DNA of 64,000 nt from Acetivibrio thermocellus ATCC 27405 (GTDB taxonomy: Bacteria; Bacillota; Clostridia; Acetivibrionales; Acetivibrionaceae): NCBI RefSeq assembly GCF_000015865.1, contig NC_009012.1, forward strand, positions 1,488,001 through 1,552,000, in the 5' to 3' direction. Positions within the stretch are counted from its first letter, which is position 1; every line of letters starts with the position of its first letter. Position numbers and translations under genes: made by a program. Positions 1-12,065 of this stretch are shown in pieces. Under the pieces are notes generated by a model that had not been told where the DNA came from, made no database searches, and saw only the letters and a list, made by a program, of their open reading frames with translations.

Positions 1-3000
1 AGTCGCAGCATAACCTCCGTTAAAGATCGTTGCCGTGACTTTAACTCTTTCCCCTTCTTTTGGATTATCGTTGCTCAAACTTATATCAGTAACTCTTAAA
101 TCCGCTCTCGTCTCATTAACCGTAACTTGCATTTCGGTTGTCGCTTCAACATAATTGTCATCAATAACAGTAAGTTTTACCTTATAAGTACCTGAATTAA
201 GATAAGTATGTACCGGAGCCACACCAAAAGCTGACTCACCGTCTCCGAAATCCCATATAAAGCTTTGGATGTAGCCATCTTTGTCAAATGAGCGCGAAGC
301 GTCAAACTTTGTGGGTTTCAACACATCAACCGAGAAGTCCGCACCCGCGTCTGCAAAAGGTTTAAAGTTCACTCGGGCTTTTGCCTCAGAAACTGCCTGT
401 GGAGAGCCATTTCCGGCAATTTTAGCTTTAAGTACGTATTCTCCTCCCTTCTCCGGAAGCCAATTAACATACACATAGGTTGAATTCATCGGTTCAAGGT
501 TATTAAATCGTCCTTCACCTATTTTTATTTCCTCTTCCACTTCACCTTTAAAATCAAGTTTCGTTGCAAAAAATTCCACAATGCCACCTTCAACACTGCG
601 GCCCTCATTATAAACAGCAGCTCTTACTCTGGTCATTTGACCCTCGTTTGGGTACACTCCGATATCATAATAAGCATATTTTTCTTCAACTTCTAAAGTT
701 TTAGGATTTACATCATAGTATATTCTTGCATATTCAACTGCACTTATTACAGCACCTGAAGTGAAATCTATCGTATAAGTTGAAGGATGATAATATCTAC
801 TTTGCTCATTATTGTAATCTCTAGGTTTTATACTTAATACAGGAATCTCATCCACTATATATATGTTTCCGTTGTTTTTCCAAACATTGTTTTTTCCAAG
901 TGCTACCGGTTCCGTACCCTCTGCATCCATTTCTCTTGTCACACTGCTTATCGGAGTGTCAGGCATTGGATCCTTCAGCATAAGTACTTGATATTTCGGC
1001 ATTTCAGGAGCATCAGGATTCTCTTCTATTGCTGGCACCGTAAATTTAAGAATCTTGTTTTCATCATCCGGCTGTCTCTCAACATTTAAAGTCTCCGGAA
1101 CATATATTGGGAACTTCATTCCTGTGTCAAGATTTATTAAATAATTGGGGAATCCTGTGTTGCCAACATCAATAAGGCTCAGTACACCATCTGTACCGCT
1201 TTTATCTCCGTAAATGTTGTCTTTTCCTATTATTTCCGTATCAACACTTACTATTAACGGGTTCAGCTGCACACCATTGTAATCTCGATGAGTTAGTGTC
1301 GCTTTAAAGTCACGGAATTCACCCTCAAAAGGTTTTGCTCTTTCCTCTTCCTCATACATAATCCATCTTACCAGCCAGTAGCCGCTAACTCTTCCCTGAG
1401 GTTCTATATCTCCTAAATTCAACCTGAAACTGTTGCCTGTCTTACTTCCAAAAGATGTATCCACTATTTCAAACTGAGTCAACAAACCGGATTGGTTGGT
1501 TTTTATTTCAAGTTGTCCGGATTCTATCACCAAATTCTTAGCCGTTCCATAACCTACATTTTCTGCAACTACCCCGAGTCTGAAAGGCTGTCCTGAAAGT
1601 ATCTTGCCCGGTACATAATAAGTTAGCTTAATCTTCGGCTGTGGCTTTATTGTTATTTCCTGAGGTTCTGTCTCGGTCTCAACATAACGTCCATTTACGT
1701 AATACGAGACTATCGCCCGTGCAAGATATGTTTGGCCTTCCGGGTCCTCTCCTCCCAATCCGTCACCAGGGATAAGCTGCCATGTAGCAGTTACTTGTTC
1801 TCCCGCAGACAAAGAAGCAGAACCGTCAAGAGCGGAAATTCCATTCAGACTTGTCAGTATTATAAAGTTTTGCCCAGTAATATTATTACCTTCAGTGTCT
1901 GTTATCAAAATCCTTACTTCCAAGTTTTGCAAAGCATCTTTAATATATCCGTTTTCTATCTTCAGGGTTGCATCAAAAGCTTGTCTCTCCAAGGTGGCCG
2001 TTTGGCTAAGTTTAAAACTTGCTATTTGAGTGTTTCCTGCTGCACCATCACCGTAATCAATATTATCATCTTCTATCGGAACAAAATAATCGAATTCCAC
2101 CAATTGTTCATTGGCAAGATTAACTTCCATCTTTTCTTCGCCTTCGCCGGTTTTGACTTTTAATACAGCATTCTTGTCTCCCGGATTTTGTAAAGGCAGC
2201 ATTCCTGTCACTTGATTTGCATGGAATACAGGTAATCCTGTATCACTGTCAAAGCTTACATATTTGCCCCGGAGTACAATTGCATTATATGGTAAACCGG
2301 TTTTATCGTTAATGCCGTATTTCAGGTTATAATAACCCGGCTTAACCATAATGCTTACACGTACACTTCCATGGGCAGGAATTTCACCAATATAACCTCC
2401 TCCAACAATGCTTATTCCAGTATCTTCATTATTTTCGCGAAGCACTGAAGCAGTAACGTCAGTAACCGCGACAAGTCCGGTATTTATTACTGTAGCTTCA
2501 ATAATTATTGGTTCGGTCACTTGCTTTGGTACCGTAAGCCACGGCGGAACAAATCCAAATTTCGGGCTTGGTATATTTGTTTCAAAAGTTAAATCAAGCT
2601 GTATGTCATATTTGTCTTCAATTGTAGTAGGTACTACACTCCACTCTATCTGCACCGGCTCAGTTTCCATGGTTACTTCCACCATGGCCGATTCATGCAT
2701 GGGCATTACATTGGCCGTGCCCGTCACATGCTTTTTAGCCTTAGCTCTTATCGTATAAGTGTACTCACCTATCGGAACATCTTCAAAGGTCACAATTCCA
2801 TTGCTGTCCGTTCTTCCGTAAAAGTTTTGATAATATGTTGTTTTCTGCCCTTTTATAATCTGAACATACGGCTCTTTCCCAACTATAGTTACTTCAGCAT
2901 TTTCAACCCGCTGGCCCATGTCATCCTTTACAAGGAACGTAAGTGAACCTATGTTGGCACTTGATATTTCCACTCCGACAGTAACCAAAGCTTTATACTT

Positions 3001-6000
3001 ACCGTCAGTAACCGTAATGCTGTCCTGATACTGTCCCAAAGGAGTACCTTCAGGCGGATTAACAACAATATCAAAGCTTGTTGATTCTCCCGGAGCCAGG
3101 AAAGTCTTTTCCAGATTAATTGCTTTCACCCATGGCAGATTTGCAGGTGGCAACAGTTTTATATTCTCCATTTCACCAAGACCCTTGTTGGTAACAGTCA
3201 CTCGTTTGGTAACAATTTTCCCAGGATTCACACCGACTTTTACACCTTTTGGGTCTGTTACAGGATTGGGTATTGCCGGTCTCAGATACACTTTTACATT
3301 TGCTGTGGCAACCGCTCCTTCAGAACTGCTGAATATTACCTGGTATTCCGCTGTATCTGCAGCATTCAACGGAGCATTGAAATTTAGCATAACACCGCTT
3401 TTGCCGTTAGGTCCAATTACAGATGAAAGGGTGGAAGTATCCATTACCGCTCTGACCCCACTGTCGGGTGTGAGATCTACAAGCACCGCACTTACCCCGG
3501 TAAGACTCTGTTCAGCTTTCGCCATATTATTCACTGATACAAAAGCTGAAAAGCTTGAGTTTTTCGAAGATACCACCGAAAGGGTTGACGGTGATGCTGT
3601 CATTCCCCATACGGTAAATTCTGAAACCGCAGCACTTCCAACGCCCTTTTCATAAGCAAAAGCATTTACTCTCCATTTACCGGCCCCAAGAGTAGTAGGC
3701 AAGAAATCATATTCAAAATATCCATTTTCATCGGTATTTACAAAACGTAACGTTTCTGCATGCCATGCTTTTATTATCATTTTTCCGTTGATATAACTTA
3801 TTATAGGGTCGGGAAGCCTTGGCTCAAGACATAAATCCAACACGATCCTTTGATTTGCCAAAGGAGTTCCGTCTCTGTATCTGAAGTAGCCGGATATATG
3901 AACCGTCTCCCCGTGCTGGTATTCTTTTTTGTCCGTTTCAACTGTGGCAACGGTCTCTTCAACAATCATAATATTACTTGTTGAAGTTATGCTTTCAATT
4001 CCGTCCCCCACCTCAATTGTCAGTATATAATTGCCCGAAGCAAGTCTCATAAGAGGTATTTGACCCTTGAATACAGATGAAGCATAATCAAATCCTATCT
4101 CTCCGTTCAACAAAGTGGTATCGTCTTTTCTCAGGATATAGTACGCCCTTATACCTTCATTAGGTCCTATCAGCTTTGAAAGATCGCTGGCTCTTTTTGC
4201 CTTAACTTCAAGGGGTATAAAGTTGTCTGTAGTGCAGTAAATATGCGCCATGAACTCGTCATTCTGTTCCTGCGGGCTCGGTCTGATTTCAGCAACCAGC
4301 GCATCAGCTATATTAAGATTTCCTTCCCAAATACGTATTACCTTGTCACTTGCAGGCTCCTGTTTTATCTGGTTGTATGGATCAACTACAATTTTTACAT
4401 CCGCATTTCCCAAGACTTCAGGAGTGCATGTCAAATCAACAACAGCCGTACTATGACCTCTCAAGCCTTTTATTTTCTTCTCATCTGACAGCTTTCCATT
4501 AATATACAATCCTACACTGAATTCTTTAAATATCGACGTAACACTTTGGTTGCTTACCCTTGCAATAAAGGTTACCGGCTGGCCATACTTTACGGATAAC
4601 GGTGACCACTGAACATCCGAAATATTCAAATCCGGATACAGAATTTTTATATAAGGTACAACAGCACTCACCTGGACTCCGTAAACACTGTCAGTAACGG
4701 TTCCTGAAGCGTCCGCAACCACACTCACATTATGAGTTCCCGGTTGCGCCATCCAGCGTGCCCATACCGTCTTTTCCTCGCCGGCGTTAAGTCCTTCCAC
4801 TGTTACAGTCTTGATTTTTACATTATCCACCACAAAATCTATATCAAATTTATTTCTGATATCCACCGTTCCGGTATTTTTAACCTTGGTTTCAAATGTA
4901 AGAGATGTTCCTTCTGTAAGGATTGATTCTTCCGGAAGCCATGTTACAGGTGAGAGCTCAATTTTCGGGTACGTTACGTTAAACTCCGGCGTAGTTACAC
5001 TTATTACGTTATTGTCATTATTCAATTCCACAAGTACGGGTACGGGGTCATCAACCTTTACCGTTACCTCATGCTTTCCGGATTTGGGTTTTACGATAAA
5101 AGTAAGCTCGCGAGTTTCCCCTGCTTCAAGAACATTTATATGCTGTTTTGCTGTCCACTCTCCGTCAACATAAAGGGATACAAAGAATTTCTCCGCTTTT
5201 TTCGTACCAATATTGGATATCTTAACCTTATATCCAAACGGACTTTCGCTGTCTATTTTTACATTGTCTCCACAAGTCCATGTAATTTCATCTGCCACGA
5301 CATCAGGGAAATTCACCTGCTGAGTTGTCAAGGCAACAGTCTTTGTATTATTTTCAACACTTATCTCCTTAAGATTGTCCAATATATCATTGGCTGCAAC
5401 CTTAAGTACATGAACACCCGGTTCCGCTTTCCATGTAAAAGGCACATCAATACTCTCACCGGGATTGATACTTTCATCCACCCTTACATAACCCATGTAT
5501 TTGTTATCTATATAAAATCCTGTTAAAAATCCTTGCCTGTTCGGACCTTTACCTACATTTGCAATTTTGGCGACAATGTTTACAATATCTCCTTCCTGTG
5601 GCTCTTCAGGATCCCATTGAATATCTGAAACAATCAAATCAGGACGATTGTCGTAAACATGTATTGAAACCGTTGCTGTAGAATTTGCTCCGTTGTTGTC
5701 CGTCACAGTAAGAGTTATGTTATAGATTCCCGGAATCTGATATGTATGGGTAATGTGAGCCCCCTTCTTTTCCACTCCATTTTCCAGATCCCATTTGTAT
5801 GACACAATTCTTCCGTCGCTGTCTTTTGAAAGACTTCCATCCAGAGTAAAGACATCGCCAGAATAAATCCATTCTTTAGTCTGGATATGAGCTTCCGGAG
5901 GTATATTAAGCCTTAATTCAGCAGTCAAAGAATTATTGTCTTCGTTAATATCCTCACTTCCGTCCATAGTATTTACTACAGCCATAACAGTCACAATATT

Positions 6001-9000
6001 ATCCAAATGTGAATCAGGAATCCATGTAATGGAAGCCTTCGAATTATCCATGCTCTTTACTTCAATAGTAGAGCTTCCAATTTTACTCCATTCTCCCTGA
6101 TTTTCAATATAGAAATCAACTCTTCCCTCTGCTTTTGCATAACCCAAGTTTTTAACTGTGCATATTATTTCAGCCTGTCTGTCATATGCGGGCACTTGCG
6201 GGTTTGCCTCCACACTTACGATGGTAAGGTCACTTAATGCTGAAGGAACAGAGGAAACCTGGTTGGATTTTCCACTCTCATTACCCGCGCTATCCACCGC
6301 AGTGACTACATAATAGTATATTTTGCCATCTTCAAGTCCTTTATCCGTATACACAAGGGACTTTGTTCTGGTCACTGCTTTAAAGTTCCCTCCACTTTCC
6401 GTAGCTCTATATACAACATAATGATCCACGTCGTCTGACTTGCTTCTTTCCCACGACAACTGGAGCTCTCCTCCAACTTTAGGATCTACAACCTTAAGGC
6501 CTGAAGGAGTTTGGGGAGCTTCTCTATCCACAATGTATTTCTTAATTAATGATGCCTCCTTATTTCCTTTGTTTACTGCTGTTGCCCGTACAGCATATGT
6601 TCCGGATGCAAGACTTGAAACATTCCAAATGCAATTGGAAACAAAGTAGTTTTCCCCTACTCCTATCTCAGGAAGTTCCTCTCCCTTCAATATTCTCTCG
6701 AGGAAGTCTTCCAAATCATATACTTTGCCCGGTACAGGAGAAGAATCTTCCCCAATCAAATGCCATGTCTCATCTCCGTCCACACCGCTTGACGGCGAGT
6801 CTCCCAAATAAGCATATTCATATATGACACTGACGCCCACCGCATCACTTATTACCGTCTCAATCTCAAGCGTACTGTTGGTTCTTGAAAGTTCCGCCGG
6901 TTTCATACTGAATATAAGCGGACTGGATGTCTGATGAAGCGCTCTTATGTCAATGCCCTCACTTATATTCTCATCTTTTGAATAATCATAAGTTCTTTCA
7001 CTTTCCCTGCCCAAATCATTTACTACCGAAACGGCATAGAAGTACTCTTTCTGCGGATCTCTCATTGTATCTATATATACATTTGATGTTGTATTGCTGA
7101 CTATCTTCTCCCAGGTTCCTTCTCTTCCCTCTTTTCTATACAAAACATAGTATCTGAAGTCAGGCCTTAGCACCGGTGACCAACTTACAACAAGCTGCCA
7201 CTCCCCTGCCTGTACATATAAATGCTCCGGCGGTGAAGGCGGATCGTTTGCCAAAAGATATGTATGAATCTTTTGTGAAAAGTTTCCTGCAGCATCACTT
7301 ACCATAACCCTTACTTGATAATAGCCGTCCGGATAAAGTTCCTCTCCTTCCGGGCCTGTTGCCAAAGTATCCCATTTAACCTGTACTTCATTCTTTCCGG
7401 GATTCTGGACATCTGCGATAGGCGTCCATTCACCATCTCCTATTGGATTACCGTTTTCATCCAAAGGCCTGAATTGGAAAGAATACATATTTACTTCCAA
7501 ATTATCTTTCGCATATGCTGTAAGCGTAACTCCACTTCTTATGGAAGAGCCGTCTTCCGGAGTAAATTTGATTATCTGAGGAGGTGTTGTGTCACTTCCC
7601 GGCCTTGCGCTTACTATATTCGAAGCCTCACTTTCATTCCCAAGCATGTCAACTGCTGTAACTTTGTAGAAACTATCCACATCAAGAGGAGCCGCAGTAT
7701 CTGCGTAAGAGAAATCCATAGTGTTTTCAATCAGTTCAAAGGTGTCTTCAGCACCGCCTTCAGTACTTCTATAAACCCTGAAATGGTCAAAATCCTCAGC
7801 CTTCACAGAAAGTTCCCATTCCAACAACACTCGTAACTCCGACGAACTTGCTTTAAGCACAGGTGCAGCCGGGGGAGTATTGTCCACAGTGTATTCTGAA
7901 ATAAATTCACTAATGTTGTCGGATGTATCACTTACAACTACTTTGACATAGTACAAACCGTCAACAAGCTCTTTTGTATTCCAATTTACAGAACCTGTGG
8001 TTGTTGCACCAATGCTTTCCCATGTTCCTTCTTCCTTATTGGAGGTAAACAAGAATTCCATAGCTTTAATCTTTACATTGTCAGAAGCTAAAACACTCAA
8101 CCTTGTTTCACCGTTCACACGGCTTCCGTCTGCCGGAACCATTCCGACAATAACAGGCGGTGTAATGTCAGGCAAAGGTTCCACTGCCTGACTTGTTGAA
8201 CCGGAACTTTCATTTCCATATATATCCACAGCCTTTACCATGTATATATATGTGTTACCATATAGAACATTGCTGTCAGTATACGACATTAACGCAGATT
8301 CATATATAAGTTCATAATCATGACCGTTTTCACTTCTGTAAAGCCTGTATTTCACAATATCGCTGTCATCCACCTTTGACCAGACAACATCTATCTTTCC
8401 TTCTCCGGCAACAGCCTCAATTTGCACCGGAGCCGCGGGCAGTACCAAGGTAACAGTCAAAGGTTGGCTTTCTGCAGAATAATTTCCTGCCATATCATAA
8501 GCTTTTACAGAATATGTATAGCTATGATCCTTGGTAACTTTCTTATCAATAAACAGGTTAGTATCAGACGTCCCAACCTCTATGCCATCCCGGTATATTT
8601 TATATCCTGCAACTTTTACATTATCTGTTGATTTGTCCCATGTGAGAGTAATAGAGGATTCAGATTTCGAAACCACTCTCAAGTTGCTAGGTGCGGACGG
8701 TGGTTCTGCATCTGAAGCCGCTACCACTGTGATACTTTCACTTTCAGGTGAAACGTTACCTGCATTGTCATAAGCTCTTATTATATAAATGTAAGTTTCA
8801 TCAGGAGTTAACCCTGTATCCGTAAACTTATTTCCTGTGACGTTTCTTATATGGACACCGTTACGGTATATTCTGTATCCGGCTACTCCTATATTATCCG
8901 TAGATTCAGTCCATTCGAGAGAAACTGAGGTTGTTGTTACAGATGTCACAAAAACGTTTTCCGGGGCCGTAGGCGGCTGATTGTCAAATACAACGGTATT

Positions 9001-11055
9001 ACTAACATCAGATACATTTCCTGACGCGTCGAAAGCTTTCACGTAATAACTGTAAGTTCCGGGTTCCAAATCGTAATCGGTATACCTTGTATTAACTGTA
9101 TCTGCAATATTAACTCCATTTCTATAAATTTTATAGCCTGTAACTGCAGCATTATCTGTTGAAGCTGACCATGTCAAAGTCACAGAAGTGTCGGTTCTCG
9201 AGCTTATGCCAAGATTTTTAGGTGCCGTAGGAGGTTCATTATCAACATCGGTTCTGACTTTGACAGCTTCACTAAAGTCCGACAAATTCCGGACTGCATC
9301 ATAAGCTCTGACAGTATACGTATACTCAGTATTGGGAACCAACCCATGGTCTATATAGCTTAAAGTTCTGGAATTTCCTACCCTGATACCGTTTCTGTAT
9401 ATTTCATACCCTTCCACATTCACATTATCTTCAGATGTATCCCATTGCAACGTCACAGTGGTTAAAGTTTTTGAAACCACCTGCAAATTCGTTGGAACAC
9501 TCGGAGGTTCACTGTCTATGACTTCTTCTTTAATAATATTCCAAAGAGGACTATGGCTGAAAATATATCCACTTTCCAAAGGCTTGGTTATAATCAATTC
9601 ATTAAATCCCGAATCCCCAGGATGAGTAAATGTAACTCTTTGCAGACTTTCACCGCTTAAAATCGTCTTATGAGTACCTGTTGCCCTGAAATTTGAGCTT
9701 GAGGAAGAATCACCCTTTTGTGTAAAATCCCCTTTAACTTCAAGAATTCCTGCTGTAAGATAAGAAGCATGGCTGTAATAACTTTGAGTTACAAAGTCTC
9801 TGCCAACCCTGACATAATCCTCTTCATTATTCATTCTTAAATATCCATAACATCTCCCATACTCAAAGGTACCATCCGCTTGATAATTTCTGCTCTGTAT
9901 TCTATAACTGCCTTCTACAAGAAGCTGACCTTTGTTTATATACATGGTACCTCCGCTTTGTATGAGATTTCCTCCCACCGAGAGCTTATATCCGTTCAGG
10001 TTAAGTATTCCATCGTTTAAAAACAGGCTTCCTTTTATATTTATATCTCTTACAAGAGTACGGTTGCCATCAATACACAGGTCATAATCCCAAGTATCCC
10101 AGTTTATTGCCGTATTTGTACCAATACATAAATATTCTCCTCCTGCTACAGGCGTGGACGTATATTTTAACGCTCCATTGACAAAAACCTTTGATGTAAA
10201 TCTGACACCTTTATCTGAAGAGTTTGTTATTTCAAGTATATTAATACAGGATCCTGACCCGGAAGAACTTTCGAAAGTTACTATTTGTAACTCTTCACCA
10301 CTTAACACAACTCTATGATTTCCTGTAGCTTTAAAGTTGTCATACGAATTATACCTTTTTTGTGTGAAATTGCCTTTCACTTCCAAAGTACCGTCTGTAA
10401 GGTAATTGGCATGACTATGTTGACTATAAATCAAAAAGTCTCCCTCTACCTTCAGATAGTCAGTAGGTTTTGTCATCTTCAAGTATCCGTTGCTATACAT
10501 ATTTATTGTCTGACCGTTACTTGAAGGAATTTCCGTTTGAATCCTGTAATCGCCTTTTACTGTCAGGCATCCGCCGTTTAAATCTATAACGCCTCCTGAT
10601 TGTATTAAATCCCCGTTAACTGTAAGATTAAATCCATTTAAATCCAGTACTCCTGCACCTATATAAAGATTTCCCGTATACTCCTCGTCCGCTGACAGCT
10701 TCCAGCCTCTTTTCTGCTCTCCCGGAAATTTTATCACACATCCATTATCTATGAAAGTATTCGCGTTTAAAGGTTGATTAAATTCCACCCCATCTTCCGA
10801 ATAGTTCCTTAATTCAAGTATGTTAAACCGGGATTCCGCTGTCTCAAAACTTACTTTCTGCAGCTTCTCTCCGCTCAATATAGTTTTGTGCTTCCCTGTC
10901 GCGTAAAAATTATCCCTTGCCCCGGAACCCGATAAATATTTTTTCTGTATAAAATCTCCCTTTACCTCCAACACTCCGTCCGTAAGACGGCTTGAATGGC
11001 TATAGTACGACTGTGTTACAAAATTCCCTTCCACGCAAACATAATCATTCTCCTT
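1..11055 (-). CDS. Giant surface protein, main body (FN3/CARDB/PKD), C-terminus off window
   Basis: Frame stays open from about 11055 to the window edge, over 3,680 codons. Reading from the N-terminal side I see: the rest of three ~200-residue repeats (to ~9520); about eight fibronectin type III domains between ~9515 and ~6240 with PPxxP starts, TW/SW strands and YxIYRxG motifs, interleaved with Ig-like TPP domains (~8175-7890, ~7610-7250); CARDB-like domains at ~6240-5920 and ~5655-4330 (openings such as PDLIVSDIQW, PDLNISDVQW); a PKD domain at ~5920-5660; MG2-like and NEW3-like beta domains (~3960-2990); a carboxypeptidase-regulatory-like domain (~2970-2700); a second PKD (~355-110, WDFGDGE); and another CARDB at the edge. 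No enzyme domain is visible. Such architectures belong to secreted adhesins and scaffolds. The anchor (SLH, dockerin or sortase signal), if present, lies outside the window. This frame has no start of its own; it continues the 11016-11777 reading frame after a frameshift. Confidence 0.85.
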
Positions 11056-11310
11056 CTCATGTAAAGATATCCGTCGCTACCACTATATGTTACTTGACCT
11101 TGCGCATTTACACTTTCCTTTTGAATTCTATAATCTCCTTTTACGATGAGCTTCCCACCATTTATATTTAAAGTGCCGCCGGAATGTATAAGGTTTCCCT
11201 CTATCGTCAAATTATAGCCGTTAAGATTAAGACTTCCGCTTTCGAGATATAAATCCTGATATATTTTATCTTCAAATAAAGCCATATTTGAATTAACACG
11301 AATTGATTCC
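9520..11310 (-). repeat. Three tandem ~200-residue beta-rich repeats in the giant protein
   Basis: Three consecutive units at about 11310-10770, 10770-10150 and 10150-9520 share an ordered set of motifs: LNLNGYNLTIEGNLI-like, a GG-L-VKGDYRIQ strand, GYLxM, DYVxVEGDF, SHxxYLTDGxLEVKGDF, NFxATGxHKxxLSGExLQ and FNxLEL. Their regular short strands suggest a beta-solenoid or stacked-sheet module. I do not recognise a named family. The units vary in sequence, which suggests old duplications rather than recent slippage. Confidence 0.75.
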
Positions 11311-11777
11311 CTAAGAGTTGTAACTACAAGTGTATTGCTGGGCGCTGAAACATTTCCGGATTCATCCACTGCTCTTACCGTAAAACTATATTGCGTAAAA
11401 GGTAAAAGACCGGAAACGGTACATGATGTGTTTTCTCCATACACAGCTTGTACAACTGAAGAACCATTATATATATTATAATAGCTTACGCCTGTATTAT
11501 CTTCAGCCGGAGACCATGACATCGATACCGTTGAACTTGTTTTGGATATCAACTGAAGATTGGCAGGTGGCTTCGGTGGTTCAATGTCCACCGGTATATC
11601 ATCATAAGTTTCAATTTTTTTGTATACTGATTCTGCAACCGATTCACCGGAATCAATTTGTTCCTTCTCAGCATAGACTTGTTGAATCCGATATGGAAAA
11701 AAAGAAGGCACATCAAACGTCATACCAATAAGCAAAACAACCAAAACAATTGCTACGCATCTGTTAAACTTTCTCAC
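11016..11777 (-). CDS. N-terminal part of the giant surface protein (frameshifted)
   Basis: GTG start at 11777 behind a GGGGGGAT ribosome site. Residues 1-36 form a Sec signal peptide (hydrophobic VAIVLVVLLIG core, QVYA cleavage region). Residues ~66-155 are a fibronectin type III domain, followed by the first copy of a repeat with NLNGYNLTIEGNLI and KLIVKGDYRIQ strands. The frame then runs into a spurious tail and stops at 11016. Translation in the next frame from 11055 resumes the repeat (KENDYVCVEGNF), so this is the 5' end of the gene covering 1-11055. Whether the break is a real mutation, an assembly error or recoding cannot be settled here. If real, the cell would make a 253-residue secreted fragment. 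Confidence 0.85.
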   Translation of the reverse strand: MRKFNRCVAIVLVVLLIGMTFDVPSFFPYRIQQVYAEKEQIDSGESVAESVYKKIETYDDIPVDIEPPKPPANLQLISKTSSTVSMSWSPAEDNTGVSYYNIYNGSSVVQAVYGENTSCTVSGLLPFTQYSFTVRAVDESGNVSAPSNTLVVTTLRESIRVNSNMALFEDKIYQDLYLESGSLNLNGYNLTIEGNLIHSGGTLNINGGKLIVKGDYRIQKESVNAQGQVTYSGSDGYLYMRRRMIMFAWKGIL

Positions 11778-11847
11778 AATTATGATCCCCCCTATATAAT
11801 AAAAATTAAAAAAAAATGATAGTATTTTCCTTTAATTTATAAACTAT

Positions 11848-11876
11848 ATTATATATTTCATTATTTAAAAAATCAA
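11848..11876 (-). promoter_or_regulatory. SigA-type promoter for the giant surface protein
   Basis: On the minus strand TTGATT (11876-11871) and TATAAT (11853-11848) are separated by 17 bases, about 70 bases upstream of the GTG start. The surrounding 11778-11985 is extremely AT-rich and holds no ORF. Confidence 0.55.
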
Positions 11877-11984
11877 TATATACAATTTATATAATTTTTA
11901 ATTTCATTTAACAAGATGATATATTTTTTTATAATTTTATAAAAAAAATAAATAAAAAATATAAAAAAAATTAAATTGTCAGAC

Positions 11985-12030
11985 AAAAAATCATATAAAA
12001 AGCAGGGAAGTTTATCAAACCATCCCTGCC
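11985..12030 (-). terminator. Rho-independent terminator after leuS
   Basis: Minus strand: a GCAGGGA/TCCCTGC stem with an inner GTTT/AAAC stem, followed by TTTTTATATGATTTTTT. It lies about 35 bases past the leuS stop and separates it from the giant gene. Confidence 0.8.
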
Positions 12031-12065
12031 AAAAAGTATAAAACCATACTCTGTTTACGCTAACT

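Noticed and set aside
1-11000. Numerous plus-strand ORFs of 60-170 codons over the giant gene
   Set aside because: Antisense shadows without ribosome sites; the minus frame is continuous with recognisable domains.
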